From assembly GCA_017305535.1 (NCBI GenBank), contig JAFKKN010000001.1:518059-582058 (forward strand): a stretch of 64,000 bases of DNA, written 5' to 3'. Positions 41,674-52,585 of this stretch are shown here, one piece after another. A program made the position numbers and the translations under genes. The notes beneath the pieces were generated by a model, which saw only the letters and a list, made by a program, of their open reading frames with translations, was not told the DNA's origin and did not search any database. How positions within the stretch are numbered: position 1 is the first letter of the stretch; each line of letters starts with the position of its first letter. Origin of the DNA: Hyphomicrobiales bacterium. Lineage in GTDB: Bacteria; Pseudomonadota; Alphaproteobacteria; Rhizobiales; Xanthobacteraceae.

Positions 41674-42530
41674 CACGCGGACATCCCGGTGACGAAGATG
41701 CCCGCACGATCCGCCGCGTCGATCATCGGCTGCGGATCGGCGACGATGGTATGGCCGGCAACGGTCGCAAGCCCCGCAAGTCCGGCCGCAATCACGCCTT
41801 CAACGGTTTGCAGTCCGGTGGTCGGCAGATCGAAGCGCAAATCCTGGCCGCGCTTCGGCATCTTGATGAGAACACCGCGTTTCGCCTTGGCACGAATGCG
41901 CCCGTCGGCGCGCAATTGCGCAATGCGGGTCAGCAACGCATCGGTGCCCTCGATGCCTTCGACGCCGACGACATGGCCATCGATCACCACGACGGCCTGG
42001 CCGATGTCGAACGGCCCGAGCGCACGCAGCACGTCGCGTCCTTTGTTGATATCGGCCTCGGCATCGCGGTCCGGCACAGCGCGCGTCAGGCAACCGGCCG
42101 GCATCAACAGTTCGGGTGCAAGATCCTTGACGCCGACCAGACGGAAGCCGTCCTTCTCGAGCAGCCGTCCGACGCTCGACAACAAATGATCGTCGCCGCC
42201 GCGAAACGCCGCCCATACGCGCGGCAAGACACGCAGCGTCCCCCAGTCCAGTCGGATTTCCGAAAGCGCAGGCCGGATCAGCGTGCCGATGAAGGCGAGA
42301 TCACGACAGTTCTCGGCGCGCAACAGTCGCGTCAGCCGACCGAGTTGACCGAGCGAAATCCAGTGATGCTTGAATCGCGTGACCACAGCAGGATCGCAAA
42401 ATCCGTTGATGGCAAAGATCACCGGCGTGATGCCGCGCGCGCTTAGCGCCTCGCCCACCGCGAAAGGCAACACGCCGCCGCCGGCGACCAGTCCGACCGG
42501 CGATGAAATCGGCAGCGTGTCGTCGGTCAT
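41673..42530 (-). CDS. lpxI: UDP-2,3-diacylglucosamine pyrophosphatase LpxI
   Basis: Hydrolyses UDP-2,3-diacylglucosamine to lipid X in lipid A synthesis; LpxI replaces LpxH in alphaproteobacteria and cleaves at the other phosphate. The 285-residue protein has the N-terminal domain (VGLVAGGGVLPFAVGEAL, LGQLGRLTRLLRAENC, DLAFIGTLIRPALSEIRLDW) and the C-terminal domain with GQAVVVIDGHVVGVEGIEGTDALL, VLIKMPKRGQDLRFDLPTTG and GVIAAGLAGLATVAG. Its place between lpxA and lpxB is the usual one. The stop overlaps the lpxB start. Confidence 0.94.
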   Translation of the reverse strand: MTDDTLPISSPVGLVAGGGVLPFAVGEALSARGITPVIFAINGFCDPAVVTRFKHHWISLGQLGRLTRLLRAENCRDLAFIGTLIRPALSEIRLDWGTLRVLPRVWAAFRGGDDHLLSSVGRLLEKDGFRLVGVKDLAPELLMPAGCLTRAVPDRDAEADINKGRDVLRALGPFDIGQAVVVIDGHVVGVEGIEGTDALLTRIAQLRADGRIRAKAKRGVLIKMPKRGQDLRFDLPTTGLQTVEGVIAAGLAGLATVAGHTIVADPQPMIDAADRAGIFVTGMSA

Positions 42531-42616
42531 CGCGAGTGCCTCGAATCCGAGTTGGAAACGCCTCGGTCGTCATTGCCGGGCTCGACCCGTCAATCCGTCC
42601 TTTCTGAAGAAGATGG

Positions 42617-42639
42617 ATGCGCGGATCAAGTCCGCGCAT
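42617..42639. repeat. REP-like palindrome between lpxA and lpxI
   Basis: ATGCGCGGA-TCAAG-TCCGCGCAT, a perfect 9-bp stem with a 5-base loop. Loop sequence and size resemble the palindrome at 30953-30983 (CAAG core). It fills much of the 161-base gap between the two genes. Confidence 0.75.
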
Positions 42640-42691
42640 GACGGCCGATGATTCCATTAAAAGCAGAAAGACTCTACCCGTCGCCTCGTCG

Positions 42692-43495
42692 TCACGACTT
42701 GTCGCTGTTGTCTCCGGGCAGGCAGAGCGGCCGGAGCTTGCCCTCGCCGATAAACGTGAGGATTTCCGCGATGGCAGGATCTTCGGCCGCCATCGGCTGC
42801 ACCTCTTGCAACCGCTCGGCAAAGGTGCCGGGACCGTGAAACAGTTTCCGATAGAAACCGCGCACCGTCGCGAGCCGATCACGGGTGAACTTGCGGCGAC
42901 GCATCCCGATAATATTGAGCCCTTCGAGTTGTGCGTATTGCCCGTTGGCGAGGCCATACGGGATGATGTCGCCACGCACGCCGCAAACGCCGCCGATCAT
43001 CACTTGCGAGCCTACGCGGGCGAACTGATGCACGGCCGACAGACCACCGATATAGACGAAGTCGCCGATGATGCAGTGACCGCCCAGTGTGGCGGAGGTT
43101 GCAAAAATCGCGTCGTTTCCGACAATGCAGTCGTGTCCGACGTGACTGTTGTTCATGAAGAAGCCGCGTGCTCCAACGCGCGTAATGCCGCCGCCTTTGA
43201 CGGTCCCGACATTCATCGTCGCGCCTTCGCGGATCGTGCACTCCTCCCCGACCTCCAGACGCGTCGGCTCGCCCCGGTAGCTCAAATCCTGCGGCGGACT
43301 GCCCAGCGAGACGAACGGTGACATCCGGCAACGCGGGCCGATCGTCGTGTGTCCCATGATCAACACGTGTGCATCGAGATGGCACTCGCTGCCAAGCACC
43401 ACGTCGGGGCCGATGACGCAGTATGGGCCGATGAAACATCCCTCGCCGATCACCGCGCCATCCGCAATCCGCGCGGTCGGATCAATCTTGCTCAT
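42692..43495 (-). CDS. lpxA: UDP-N-acetylglucosamine acyltransferase
   Basis: First step of lipid A synthesis, moving a 3-hydroxyacyl chain from ACP to the 3-OH of UDP-GlcNAc. The 267-residue protein is a left-handed beta helix built of hexapeptide repeats (IADGAVIGEGCFIGPYCVIG and onward), followed by the C-terminal helical part from about 190 (GLANGQYAQLEGLNIIGMRR). The catalytic His sits in MNNSHVGHDCIVGN. fabZ lies upstream and lpxI downstream, the normal lpxD-fabZ-lpxA order. Confidence 0.96.
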   Translation of the reverse strand: MSKIDPTARIADGAVIGEGCFIGPYCVIGPDVVLGSECHLDAHVLIMGHTTIGPRCRMSPFVSLGSPPQDLSYRGEPTRLEVGEECTIREGATMNVGTVKGGGITRVGARGFFMNNSHVGHDCIVGNDAIFATSATLGGHCIIGDFVYIGGLSAVHQFARVGSQVMIGGVCGVRGDIIPYGLANGQYAQLEGLNIIGMRRRKFTRDRLATVRGFYRKLFHGPGTFAERLQEVQPMAAEDPAIAEILTFIGEGKLRPLCLPGDNSDKS

Positions 43496-43566
43496 GCTCG
43501 CCTATATATTCACTGAGGCCGTGGACCTGAAGTCAGATGAACTCAGGTTCGATCACTCATTTTGTC

Positions 43567-43649
43567 CGTCATGCGAGGAGCGTGAGCTCCGAAGTGATCC
43601 AGTTCTTCCCTGTGGTTCTCTGGATTGCTTCGTTTCGCTTGCAATGACG
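43567..43649. repeat. Dispersed intergenic repeat between fabZ and lpxA
   Basis: Bounded by CGTCAT and ATGACG, with an inner pair ATCCAG (43597-43602) / CTGGAT (43620-43625). It looks like the GTCATGCGAG...GCAATGACG class of intergenic palindromic repeat that I associate with Bradyrhizobium-group genomes; that association is from memory. Only one copy is in this window. Confidence 0.55.
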
Positions 43650-43678
43650 ATTCAATCTCAATTCATCACGCTCTGGCG

Positions 43679-44134
43679 TCAGTCCGTCAGCATCGCGCCG
43701 ACGTCGGCCTCGGCCACGACGACGCCGTTGACCTTGGCCTCGCCGTGAAACCACCACATGGTCTTGCGGCGGCTGGTGTTGCGCATGTGATATTCGATGG
43801 TGTCGCCCGGCAGCACCGGCTTGCGAAACTTGCACTTGTCGATGGTCAGGAAATACACCGCGCGCGGCTGAATGCCGTTGCCGGCCGACAGGATGCCGAT
43901 CACACCGGCGGTCTGCGCCATGCCCTCGATCACCAGCACGCCGGGAAACACCGGCCGCTCGGGGAAATGCCCCTGAAACACCGGTTCGTTCATGGTGACG
44001 TTCTTGATGCCGATACCGCTGTGGTCCTCGCGGATATCGATCACCTTGTCGATCAGCAGAAACGGATAGCGGTGCGGCAGCGTCTGAAGGATTTTATTGA
44101 TATCGACGGTCTCGATGGCGATCGGCGATTGCAT
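43679..44134 (-). CDS. fabZ: 3-hydroxyacyl-ACP dehydratase FabZ
   Basis: Dehydrates 3-hydroxyacyl-ACP in fatty acid elongation and competes with LpxA for 3-hydroxymyristoyl-ACP. The 151-residue hot-dog-fold protein has [13 protein letters not shown] and the central helix with catalytic His and Glu, [20 protein letters not shown]. Length is normal. The start codon overlaps the lpxD stop (TGATG), which shows translational coupling. Confidence 0.96.
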   Translation of the reverse strand: MQSPIAIETVDINKILQTLPHRYPFLLIDKVIDIREDHSGIGIKNVTMNEPVFQGHFPERPVFPGVLVIEGMAQTAGVIGILSAGNGIQPRAVYFLTIDKCKFRKPVLPGDTIEYHMRNTSRRKTMWWFHGEAKVNGVVVAEADVGAMLTD

Positions 44135-45216
44135 CAGTCCTGTCCCTCAGCCTTGGTATTGGATTGCTTGGTGCCTTGCAGTCCGCCCTCGCGGACCAGA
44201 CGCTCCACCGCAAGAAACTCCCGGAACCACTGCTTGGTCGGTTTGGCGAAAAAGCCCCCCCACCGCTCACCCGCGGGAATGCTGTCCTTGACGGCGCTCA
44301 TGGCCGTGATCTGCGCACGATCGCCGATATGAACGTGGTTGTTGACGCCCACCTTGGCGCCCATCGCCACGTTGTCCCCGATCGTCAGGCTACCTGCCAG
44401 CCCGCACTGGGCCGCGATCAGCGAATGACGACCGATGGTGACGTTATGACCGATCTGGACCTGATTGTCGATTTTGGTGCCCTCGCCGATCACCGTGTCG
44501 CGCAGGCTGCCGCGATCGATCGTGGTCCCGGCTCCGATCTCGACATGGTTCTGGATCAGCACCCGGCCGGTCTGCGGCACCTTGATGTGGCCGTCCTTGC
44601 CGAAAATGAAGCCATAGCCGTCCTGCCCGATATGGCAGCCGGGATGGATCAGGACATTGTTGCCGATGAAAGTGTTGTGGACCGACGAATTCGGACCGAC
44701 GTTGCAATCCCGGCCGATCTTCACGCCGGGGCCAAGCACCACGCTCGCTCCGATCAGCGTCCCCGAACCGATTTCGACATCGGGTCCGATTACCGCGAGC
44801 GGATCGATAATCACGTCATCTTCCAGACGTGCGGACGGATCGATGATGGCGGCCGGTGAAATACCGGCATTGCCGCAGGATGATTGCGGACGCAGCACAT
44901 CGGCATGAAGGTGGCGGGCGAGATCGACGAAAGCGCGGAATGGTTGCGCCACTCGCAGCACCGCGACATGCGGCGGCACGCTCGCTTCGAACCGTTCGTG
45001 AACCAGGCAGGCCCCGGCATGAGTCCCGGCCAATTGCCCCGCATATTTCAGGTTGTCGAAGAACGCGAGATGCATAGGCCCCGCCTCATCGAGCGAGGCG
45101 AGCCCCTGGATGACTTGGGTTGCGCGTGACGGATCAACCAAATCCGCCTTGGTCAATGCGGCGATATCGGCCAGTGTCAACCTAGGCGGTTGTTGGAAGA
45201 ATGTCGGCTGTCCCAT
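44134..45216 (-). CDS. lpxD: UDP-3-O-(3-hydroxyacyl)glucosamine N-acyltransferase
   Basis: Third step of lipid A synthesis. From the ATG at 45216 ([18 protein letters not shown], the usual LpxD start) the protein has 360 residues; a GTG ten codons upstream is possible. The N-terminal uridine-binding domain (about 1-105) precedes a left-handed beta helix of hexapeptide repeats ([20 protein letters not shown] onward) with the catalytic His in [15 protein letters not shown]. The C-terminal helix contains [16 protein letters not shown]. It is placed between bamA (32 bases upstream) and fabZ (overlapping). Confidence 0.95.
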   Translation of the reverse strand: MGQPTFFQQPPRLTLADIAALTKADLVDPSRATQVIQGLASLDEAGPMHLAFFDNLKYAGQLAGTHAGACLVHERFEASVPPHVAVLRVAQPFRAFVDLARHLHADVLRPQSSCGNAGISPAAIIDPSARLEDDVIIDPLAVIGPDVEIGSGTLIGASVVLGPGVKIGRDCNVGPNSSVHNTFIGNNVLIHPGCHIGQDGYGFIFGKDGHIKVPQTGRVLIQNHVEIGAGTTIDRGSLRDTVIGEGTKIDNQVQIGHNVTIGRHSLIAAQCGLAGSLTIGDNVAMGAKVGVNNHVHIGDRAQITAMSAVKDSIPAGERWGGFFAKPTKQWFREFLAVERLVREGGLQGTKQSNTKAEGQD

Positions 45217-45248
45217 GCCACCCGCTGCAATCGGTCGCGGGGGCACGC

Positions 45249-47645
45249 TTAGAACGTCGTACCGCCGCCGAACCGGAATTCCTGCACGCGATCATACTTA
45301 CCCTTGGTGAGCGGTACAGCATAATCGAAGCGCAGCGGTCCGAACGGAGACTGCCAGATCAGGCCCACGCCGACCGAACTGCGGATGACGTCATCGTCGT
45401 AAGGCAGGTACGAGCGCGCCGCCAGATTCGCCGGAATCCCGACTCCCGCGTAAGGAGGACCTTTATAGTTGGAGAGCTGGCCCGCGTCGGCATAGACCGC
45501 GCCCTTCAGACCCACTTCCTTGGGAAGGAACCAGAACGGCATCTGCAATTCGACCGATGCGCCCCAGTACTGCGTGCCGCCGAGAGCATCGCCATAGCCA
45601 TAGGTATTCCAGAGCGAGATATCACGCGGACCGATGCCGTTCGGAGCGAAGCCGCGCACCAGGTTCGGACCCATCTGGAACATGTCGAGCATGCGAAGCT
45701 CCTTGCTGCCGACCTTGTTCATGATGCCGCCCTGAAGACGGATGATACCGACGATATCGGACACCAGCGGGGTGTAGTACTTCGCGTCGATCGAGGACTT
45801 GAGGTAGCTGACGTCGCCGCCGACACCCGCGAAATCCTGTTTCCAGTCGACCAAAAGGCCGTCCGTGGGGTTCTTATTGTTGTCGAGGGTGTTGTAGGTC
45901 AGCGTATAGCCAACCATCGAGGTCAGTGCAGCGCCCTGTTGCAATTCCATCAAGACCGGCAGCGAGATCGTCGTCGTCGTCGGATCGAGCAAGCTGTCCG
46001 GCAGGGTAATTTCCTGGCGATAGAGCGAATAGCGCAGCTGCAAGCTCAGGTCTTCGCGCAGCTGGAAGCCGAGACGCGGACTAAAGCCCAAAGTCTTGGT
46101 GCCATACTGAATGTACTGGTTGGGTAGCTGCGTCCGCTGGTACAAGTCGAGACCAAGCGCCACGCGGTAATCGAGCAAATACGGCTCGACGAACGACAGC
46201 GAGTAACCACGCGCATACTGCCCGTACTGCACCGAAGCCTTGGCAAACAGGCCACGGCCAAGGAAGTTGCGCTCGGAGATGCTGACCTCACCCATCGCAC
46301 CGTCGGTTGTCGAATAGCCACCCGACACCGAGAAATCGCCAGTCGACTTCTCCTCAAGACTGACCACCACGATGACCCGGTCGTTCGACGAACCCGGCTC
46401 GGTCGTGACCTTCACCGACTTGAAGAAGTCAAGATTCTTCAGGCGGCGCTCGGCGCGATCCACCAGGGCGCGGTTGTAAGCATCGCCTTCGGCAATATCG
46501 AACTCACGCCGAATGACATAGTCGCGCGTACGCGTATTGCCACGGACGTCGATGCGCTCGATGTAGGTGCGCGGCCCCTCATCAACGGCGAACGTGATCG
46601 CCACCGTGTGGGCCTCGTAGTTGCGCTCGCCGCGCGGACGAACCACCGCGAAGGCATAGCCGCGGCGCGACGTCTCGATCTGCATTTCCTCGACGGACTT
46701 CTCCAGCGCCTCGGCGTTGTAAACGCCACCGACACTGACGCGCGACCAGCTCCGCAGCGAATCGCCGTTCAAGGTCGGAATGGTCGACTGGAAGTTGACC
46801 GAACCGACGCGGTACTGCTGCCCTTCCTCGATCTTGAAGGTGACCAGGAAGCCCTTCTGCGACGGGTCGTACTCGGTCAGCGCGGCGACCACCTGCACGT
46901 CGGCGTAGCCATTCTTCAAATAGAAGCGGCGAATCAGGTCGCGATCAGCCTCGACCCGATCCGGATCGTAGATGTCGCCCGAGGACAGGAAGCTCAGCCA
47001 ATTCGACTCATGCGTCTTGATGACATCCTTCAGACGATACGACGAGAAAGCATGATTGCCGACGAATTCGACCGACTTCACACCGGTCTTGACGCCCTCG
47101 GTGATCACGAAGATCAGATCGACGCGATTGTTCGGCTGCTGGATCATCTGCGGATCGACGCGAACGTCGTAGCGGCCGGACCGCCGATAGATTTCAGTGA
47201 TCCGCAGCGCATCCGCCTGCACCATCGGGCGGGACAGCGTACCGCGCGACTTGCTCTGGATTTCAGCCGAGAGCTGCTCGTCCTTGACCTTCTTGTTGCC
47301 TTCAAAGGCAACGCGATTGATGACCGGATTTTCGACCACCGAGACGACCAGACGGCCACCAGCCTGATTGATCTTCACGTCCTGAAACAGGCCGGTTTCA
47401 ATCAGCGCCTTGAGTCCATCATCGATGGCGCCCTGATCCAGCCGGCCGCTCGGGCCGGTCTTGAAATAGGAGCGGACGGTTGCGGCTTCGACGCGCTGGT
47501 TACCCTGGACGGTAATGGACGACGCCGTCTGAGCCAACGCCGCCGACGGCGTCAGGAGGGTCCCCATCGTTGCTGCGACGGGCATGGCAATCATGACCAT
47601 GGCCGCAAGAAAACCGCCCCGTAGAACTCGCATTCCGATCTTCAT
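45249..47645 (-). CDS. bamA: Outer-membrane protein assembly factor BamA
   Basis: Core of the BAM machine that folds beta-barrel proteins into the outer membrane. From the ATG at 47645 the protein has 798 residues; an ATG at 47669 and a longer frame are also open. A signal peptide ([18 protein letters not shown], cleavage after AALAQ) precedes five POTRA domains (about 45-420, first one [20 protein letters not shown]) and the C-terminal 16-stranded barrel. The barrel includes the conserved [13 protein letters not shown] loop (VRGF in the L6 lock) and ends in a Phe (RFGGGTTF). It lies between rseP and lpxD, its usual place. Confidence 0.96.
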   Translation of the reverse strand: MKIGMRVLRGGFLAAMVMIAMPVAATMGTLLTPSAALAQTASSITVQGNQRVEAATVRSYFKTGPSGRLDQGAIDDGLKALIETGLFQDVKINQAGGRLVVSVVENPVINRVAFEGNKKVKDEQLSAEIQSKSRGTLSRPMVQADALRITEIYRRSGRYDVRVDPQMIQQPNNRVDLIFVITEGVKTGVKSVEFVGNHAFSSYRLKDVIKTHESNWLSFLSSGDIYDPDRVEADRDLIRRFYLKNGYADVQVVAALTEYDPSQKGFLVTFKIEEGQQYRVGSVNFQSTIPTLNGDSLRSWSRVSVGGVYNAEALEKSVEEMQIETSRRGYAFAVVRPRGERNYEAHTVAITFAVDEGPRTYIERIDVRGNTRTRDYVIRREFDIAEGDAYNRALVDRAERRLKNLDFFKSVKVTTEPGSSNDRVIVVVSLEEKSTGDFSVSGGYSTTDGAMGEVSISERNFLGRGLFAKASVQYGQYARGYSLSFVEPYLLDYRVALGLDLYQRTQLPNQYIQYGTKTLGFSPRLGFQLREDLSLQLRYSLYRQEITLPDSLLDPTTTTISLPVLMELQQGAALTSMVGYTLTYNTLDNNKNPTDGLLVDWKQDFAGVGGDVSYLKSSIDAKYYTPLVSDIVGIIRLQGGIMNKVGSKELRMLDMFQMGPNLVRGFAPNGIGPRDISLWNTYGYGDALGGTQYWGASVELQMPFWFLPKEVGLKGAVYADAGQLSNYKGPPYAGVGIPANLAARSYLPYDDDVIRSSVGVGLIWQSPFGPLRFDYAVPLTKGKYDRVQEFRFGGGTTF

Positions 47646-47822
47646 GCGCCGTGCGCCCTTATTCTTCATTTCCAGTGCCCAGCCCCATCCCCCGGAACAC
47701 CGGCAGATTCTCTCGTGTTGCCCTGCTTGTAGCCAATTTTGCCCACCTGGCAAACGCTCTTTCGCAACGCAATTTCAATTTCAATCCAAGACGTTGCCCA
47801 ATAGTCACGCCGTAAGGAACCA

Positions 47823-48974
47823 TCACGACGTCGCGAAGTGCAGAATGTCGTTGTAAGTCGCGAACACCATCAACATCAGCACAAGCCCCAACCCGATCCG
47901 GAATCCCACCTCCTGCGCCCGTTCCGACAGCGGGCGCCCCCGTATCGCCTCCACTGCGTAGAACAGAAGATGTCCGCCGTCGAGCAGCGGGACCGGAAAC
48001 AGGTTCAGCAGGCCGATCGATACCGACAGCACCGCCGTCAGGTGAATCAGGGCGGCGAGGCCAATTGTCGCCACCTGACCCGAGATTTGAGCGATGCGCA
48101 GCGGCCCGCCGACCTGATCCGCCGCCTCGCGACCGACGAACACGCCGCCGACATAGGACAGCGTCCGGTCAATGACGAACCAGGTTTCCTTGGCGCCAAG
48201 CCACAGCGCCGTGGCCGGATCGACCCGTTCGGTCAGGACGTCGCCGGGGGCATTGGAGCGCGTAATTCCGAGCACGCCCAGCTTATGGACATTACCGAAA
48301 TTGTCTTTGATTTCCTTGAGTTCCGGGGTGGCCTGGAGCGTGAGCGAGGCATCTCCGCGCTTCACGGTGAAGGACAATTGCCGCCCCGCCTCGGTCCCGA
48401 CGATCCGCTGCATGTCGGAGAAATTGCCGATTTTGGTGCCATCGATCGCGGTGACCAGATCACCGGACTGGAAACCGGCAACGGCAGCGGCGCTGCCTTC
48501 CATCACCTTATCGACGCGCGCCGTCGCATTCGGCCGGCCGAAAAACGTGAAGAGGCCAGCGAAGATCACGATCGCCAGAATGAAATTGGCGATCGGTCCG
48601 GCGGCGACGATGGCGGCACGCGGCCCGAGCTTCTTGTGATGGAAGCTCCCCTTGCGCTCCTCTTCCGTCATCGTGGAAAGCTTCGCGCTGTCCGGCGTGC
48701 TGGCTTCGCTTTCATCGCCGAAAAAGCGGACGTAGCCGCCGAGCGGTATAGCCGACAGCTTCCAACGCGTGCCGTGCTTGTCGTTGAAGCCGGCCAGTTC
48801 GGGGCCGAAACCGAGGGAAAACGTCAAAACCTTCACGCCCGCCCAGCGGGCCACCAGGAAGTGTCCGAGTTCGTGAAAGAAAACAACGATTGTCAGGACG
48901 AACAGGAAGGGAACGATATAACCAATCACGCCATGGCTTAACGTACTGAAACCATGCAGAAAAAACTCAGACAT
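47823..48974 (-). CDS. rseP: RIP site-2 zinc metalloprotease RseP
   Basis: Intramembrane protease that cleaves anti-sigma factors and leftover signal peptides. The ATG at 48974 has GAGGG eight bases upstream and gives 383 residues; the 6-codon longer frame is less likely. Helix 1 carries the zinc motif HELGH (H34, E35, H38); a PDZ domain follows (about 125-210, containing SAAAVAGFQSGDLVTAIDGTKIG), and the C-terminal helices carry the LDG motif FPVPLLDGGHLLFYAVE. A single PDZ domain rather than two is common in alphaproteobacteria. Genes dxr and bamA flank it. Confidence 0.94.
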   Translation of the reverse strand: MSEFFLHGFSTLSHGVIGYIVPFLFVLTIVVFFHELGHFLVARWAGVKVLTFSLGFGPELAGFNDKHGTRWKLSAIPLGGYVRFFGDESEASTPDSAKLSTMTEEERKGSFHHKKLGPRAAIVAAGPIANFILAIVIFAGLFTFFGRPNATARVDKVMEGSAAAVAGFQSGDLVTAIDGTKIGNFSDMQRIVGTEAGRQLSFTVKRGDASLTLQATPELKEIKDNFGNVHKLGVLGITRSNAPGDVLTERVDPATALWLGAKETWFVIDRTLSYVGGVFVGREAADQVGGPLRIAQISGQVATIGLAALIHLTAVLSVSIGLLNLFPVPLLDGGHLLFYAVEAIRGRPLSERAQEVGFRIGLGLVLMLMVFATYNDILHFATS

Positions 48975-49036
48975 TCGTATTCCCTCACCCAAGGTCGGCG
49001 GCAGCGTGCAAACCGCCCAACCTTGTCACGAAGTTC

Positions 49037-50260
49037 CTAGGATGCCTTTGCGGCAATTTGAGGCAAGAGGGAGGCAGCGAGATTTCTCGCGCTATGGTCA
49101 ACGGCGATGGCGTCGTCGGCCGACGTGAGCGGCGCGAGATTGCCAGCGCGGACCCATTGGTCCAGCGTTGCCTCGACCAGTCGGGCGATGGCACCGAACC
49201 GGATCTTCTTGCTGATGAATGCCGCCACCGCGATCTCGTTGGCGGCGTTGAAAACTGTCGTCGCCCCTTGCCCGGTCCGCAGCGCCTCGAACGCCAGCCG
49301 CAGGCCGGGGAAGCGCTCGAAGTCCGGAGCCTCAAAGGTCAGTTGGCCGATCTTGGCCAGATCGAGTCGCGTCGAGGGGCCGACGATACGGTCCGGCCAG
49401 CCGAGACAATGCGCGATCGGGATGCGCATATCCGGCGAACCGAGCTGCGCCACCACCGAGCGGTCGGAGAACTCGACGAGGCCGTGAACGATCGACTGCG
49501 GATGCACCAGCACATCGATCTGATCGGGGGTCAACGCGAACAGATAGGCGGCTTCGATCACTTCGAGGCCCTTGTTCATCATCGACGCCGAATCGATGGT
49601 GATCTTCTGCCCCATGCTCCAGTTCGGATGCTTGAGCGCCTGCTCCAGCGTCGCCTGTTCGATATCGGCCGCGGCCCAGGTGCGGAACGGTCCGCCGGAC
49701 GCGGTGATGATCACCCGCGTCAGCTCGGCGCGATTGCCGGAGCTGAGCGCCTGAAACAACGCGTTATGCTCGGAATCGGCCGGCAGGATGCGCGCGCCGG
49801 CATCAACCGCGCGCTGCATGAAGAAATCGCCGGCGCAGACGAGGCATTCCTTGTTGGCCAGCGCGACGGTGGTGCCACGATCGACCGCCGCCAGCGCCGG
49901 CTTCAGACCGGCCGCGCCGCTCACCGCCGCCATCAGCCAATCCGCCGGGCGCGCCGCCGCCTCGATGATGGCGCTCTCGCCTGCTCCGCAGGCGATGCCG
50001 GTCCCGGACAGAGCTTCCTTCAACTCACCAAGACGGGCGGGGTCGGCAATGGCGGCAAAGCGCGCGTTGAACTCGCGCGCCAGTTTGGCCAGCCCCTCGA
50101 CGTTGCTGTGCGCGGTCAAGGCCTCGACCTGATAGCGCTCGGGCGCGAGCCGCAGCAGGTCCATGGTGCTGTCGCCGATCGAACCGGTCGCGCCGAGCAC
50201 CGTAATGGCGCGCGGGCCGTTGATGGCCGGCTGATCGTTTCTTAGCGGTACTGCACTCAT
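49037..50260 (-). CDS. dxr: 1-deoxy-D-xylulose 5-phosphate reductoisomerase
   Basis: Second step of the non-mevalonate isoprenoid pathway, forming MEP. The 407-residue protein has the NADPH fold [45 protein letters not shown] with the metal-binding Asp-Glu, [34 protein letters not shown] and [13 protein letters not shown]. Length is standard. It is 4 bases after the cdsA stop, pointing to tight coupling; the product feeds the undecaprenyl phosphate made through uppS. Confidence 0.96.
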   Translation of the reverse strand: MSAVPLRNDQPAINGPRAITVLGATGSIGDSTMDLLRLAPERYQVEALTAHSNVEGLAKLAREFNARFAAIADPARLGELKEALSGTGIACGAGESAIIEAAARPADWLMAAVSGAAGLKPALAAVDRGTTVALANKECLVCAGDFFMQRAVDAGARILPADSEHNALFQALSSGNRAELTRVIITASGGPFRTWAAADIEQATLEQALKHPNWSMGQKITIDSASMMNKGLEVIEAAYLFALTPDQIDVLVHPQSIVHGLVEFSDRSVVAQLGSPDMRIPIAHCLGWPDRIVGPSTRLDLAKIGQLTFEAPDFERFPGLRLAFEALRTGQGATTVFNAANEIAVAAFISKKIRFGAIARLVEATLDQWVRAGNLAPLTSADDAIAVDHSARNLAASLLPQIAAKAS

Positions 50261-50264
50261 TCAA

Positions 50265-51110
50265 TCACCACATCATCAAGCCGCGGCCGGCTCCATCGAG
50301 ACCACCACGCATTACGCCGATCACGGCCGCCATGACAATGGCCGCGACGAAACCATCGAGCCGGTCGAGCAAGCCGCCATGTCCGGGAATGACATTGCTG
50401 GAATCCTTCACGCCGAAGCGCCGCTTCACCGCGGATTCCAACAAATCACCGCACTGCGATACGATCGACAACACCGCCCCGAGTACCAGCAGCGGCAGCA
50501 TCCGGCCGAATCCGGAGGCTGCGAAACCCGCCGCTACCGCAAGACTTCCGACAAAGCCGCCGATCGCGCCGGCCCAGGTCTTCTTCGGGCTAACGCGGAC
50601 CCAGAGCTTTGGTCCCCCGATGCCGCGGCCGGCGAAATAACCGCCGATATCGGTCACCCAGACCACCAGCAGCACGAACAGCAGCGCAATGAAGCCGGAG
50701 TGCGGATCGGCGCGCACCAGCACCGCCCCGAACAGTGCCGCAGCGGCATACAGCAATCCAGCCAAGGCCCACCCTCGGTTGACGCTGGCCATCACCACAA
50801 TAGCAGCCAGCCCGATGGCAATCGCCAGCAGCGCCTTTCCGGGGAATCCGATGGCGAGCGCAACACCGGCAACGGCGAGAGCGGCGACGCCCGCAGCCAC
50901 CACGCGCGGCCGGATCGCCTGCACCACGGCCAGCCACTCGGCGTACATGCCCATCGTCGCGAGTGTGGCGAGAGCAGCCCACAACCAGCCGCCGAAATAA
51001 GCGGCGGCAATGGTCAACGGCGCCAGCACCACGCCGGCCAGCACACGCAACATCAGATTTCTGGAATCGCGCACGTCATTCCCGGCCGGCGGCGCCTGTT
51101 GCGGCGTCAC
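50265..51110 (-). CDS. cdsA: Phosphatidate cytidylyltransferase
   Basis: Makes CDP-diacylglycerol, precursor of all phospholipids. The 281-residue protein is polytopic (about eight helices, beginning at [18 protein letters not shown]) and ends with the family signature region: [20 protein letters not shown], then [20 protein letters not shown] and [14 protein letters not shown]. The start seems to be GTG at 51110 inside a GTGA overlap with the uppS stop. It is placed between uppS and dxr, the common bacterial order. Confidence 0.94.
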   Translation of the reverse strand: MTPQQAPPAGNDVRDSRNLMLRVLAGVVLAPLTIAAAYFGGWLWAALATLATMGMYAEWLAVVQAIRPRVVAAGVAALAVAGVALAIGFPGKALLAIAIGLAAIVVMASVNRGWALAGLLYAAAALFGAVLVRADPHSGFIALLFVLLVVWVTDIGGYFAGRGIGGPKLWVRVSPKKTWAGAIGGFVGSLAVAAGFAASGFGRMLPLLVLGAVLSIVSQCGDLLESAVKRRFGVKDSSNVIPGHGGLLDRLDGFVAAIVMAAVIGVMRGGLDGAGRGLMMW

Positions 51111-51874
51111 GCGCGGCCCGATCCGGCTTTGGCGGCGAGACCACCGAAACGGCGCTCGCGCTTGGCGTATTCGGCGATGGCGTCTTCAAGCGCGGCCTTG
51201 TCGAAGTCCGGCCAGTGCACCGGCACGAATATCAGTTCGCTATAAGCCGCCTGCCACATCAGGAAATTCGACAGCCGCTGTTCGCCCGACGTGCGGATGA
51301 TGAGATCAGGGTCCGGAATGCTCGACGTATCGAGATATCCGGAGATCGCGGCGACATCGATGCTGGACGGATCGCGCTTGCCCTCGGCGACTTCGCGCGC
51401 CAGCCGTTGCGCGGCGTTGGCGATTTCCTGCCGCGAGCCGTAGTTGAACGCCACGGTGAGATTGAGCCGGACATTGCCGCGCGTCAGTTCCTCGGCTTCG
51501 TCCAGCAACGCCACGATATCGGGATCCAGCCCTCCGCGCTCGCCGATCACCCGGACACGCACGCCATCGCGATGCAGGGAGGCGAGGTCGTTACGAATGA
51601 AGCGGCGCAGCAGGCCGAACAGATCGCCGATCTCGCTCGCCGGCCGCGACCAGTTCTCCGAGCTGAACGAAAAGATCGTCAGATAACGGATGCCCAGTTC
51701 GCTGGAGGCGCGGACCACCCGTCGCAAAGCCTCGACGCCACGGCGATGGCCCTCGGCACGCGGCAGACCGCGTGCCGCCGCCCAGCGTCCGTTGCCATCC
51801 ATGATAATCGCAACATGCTCCGGTGTACCGGAGCGATCCGGTCCATCGGTCAAGGGCATTGCGACATTCGACAT
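51107..51874 (-). CDS. uppS: Undecaprenyl diphosphate synthase
   Basis: Cis-prenyltransferase making the C55 lipid carrier for peptidoglycan and polysaccharides. The 255-residue protein has [20 protein letters not shown] with the catalytic Asp, the [10 protein letters not shown] helix, [14 protein letters not shown], and the C-terminal [18 protein letters not shown] and [14 protein letters not shown]. The N-terminal 18 residues are a variable extension, with a second in-frame Met at residue 6. The stop overlaps the cdsA start. Confidence 0.96.
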   Translation of the reverse strand: MSNVAMPLTDGPDRSGTPEHVAIIMDGNGRWAAARGLPRAEGHRRGVEALRRVVRASSELGIRYLTIFSFSSENWSRPASEIGDLFGLLRRFIRNDLASLHRDGVRVRVIGERGGLDPDIVALLDEAEELTRGNVRLNLTVAFNYGSRQEIANAAQRLAREVAEGKRDPSSIDVAAISGYLDTSSIPDPDLIIRTSGEQRLSNFLMWQAAYSELIFVPVHWPDFDKAALEDAIAEYAKRERRFGGLAAKAGSGRA

Positions 51875-51912
51875 CGGCTGGGTTCCTGGAAACGCGGCTG
51901 CGATCCGTGAGG

Positions 51913-52476
51913 TTAGACGGTGAGGATTTCCTTTTCCTTGCCGGCCAGCATCTGCTCGATCTCCGCGATCACACTGTCGGTCGCCTTCTGCACGTCACCG
52001 GCGAGGCGCTTCTCATCGTCCTCGGAAATCTCGCTGCTTTTTTCAAGCTTCTTGAGAGTGTCGAGACCATCGCGGCGAACGTGGCGAACCGCGACCTTGG
52101 CGGCTTCGGCGTATTTGTGCGCGACCTTCACCAATTCCTTGCGGCGCTCCTCGTTGAGTTCGGGAATACGCAGCCGCAGCACCTGCCCTTCGGTGGCCGG
52201 GCTGAGGCCGAGATTCGAATCGACGATGGCTTTCTCGACAGCCTTGACCATCGACTTGTCCCAGACCTGTACCGACAACAGGCGCGGCTCCGGCACGCTG
52301 ACGGTCGCCAGCTGGTTCAGCGGCATATGGCTGCCATAAGCCTCGACCTGCACCGGCTCCAGCATCGACGCCGCAGCGCGTCCGGTGCGCAACCCGCCCA
52401 ACTCGTGCTTGAGCGACTGGGTCGCGCCCTGCATACGCCGTTTCAATTCGTTGATGTCGAAATTCCCGGACGGCAT
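51913..52476 (-). CDS. frr: Ribosome recycling factor
   Basis: Releases the ribosome from mRNA after termination, together with EF-G. The 187-residue protein shows the RRF pattern: [68 protein letters not shown] and a C-terminal three-helix bundle. AAGGAG lies ahead of the ATG. It is placed between pyrH and uppS as in most proteobacteria. Confidence 0.97.
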   Translation of the reverse strand: MPSGNFDINELKRRMQGATQSLKHELGGLRTGRAAASMLEPVQVEAYGSHMPLNQLATVSVPEPRLLSVQVWDKSMVKAVEKAIVDSNLGLSPATEGQVLRLRIPELNEERRKELVKVAHKYAEAAKVAVRHVRRDGLDTLKKLEKSSEISEDDEKRLAGDVQKATDSVIAEIEQMLAGKEKEILTV

Positions 52477-52585
52477 ACCGCTCTCCTTCTTGAAATCGCA
52501 GTCTTATTCTTGAGAAGCCTTGTTCTCGAACGTGATCCGGCCTTTTTCGCCAAGCCGCCACACCGCAGCCGGCCCGCCCGCGGCT

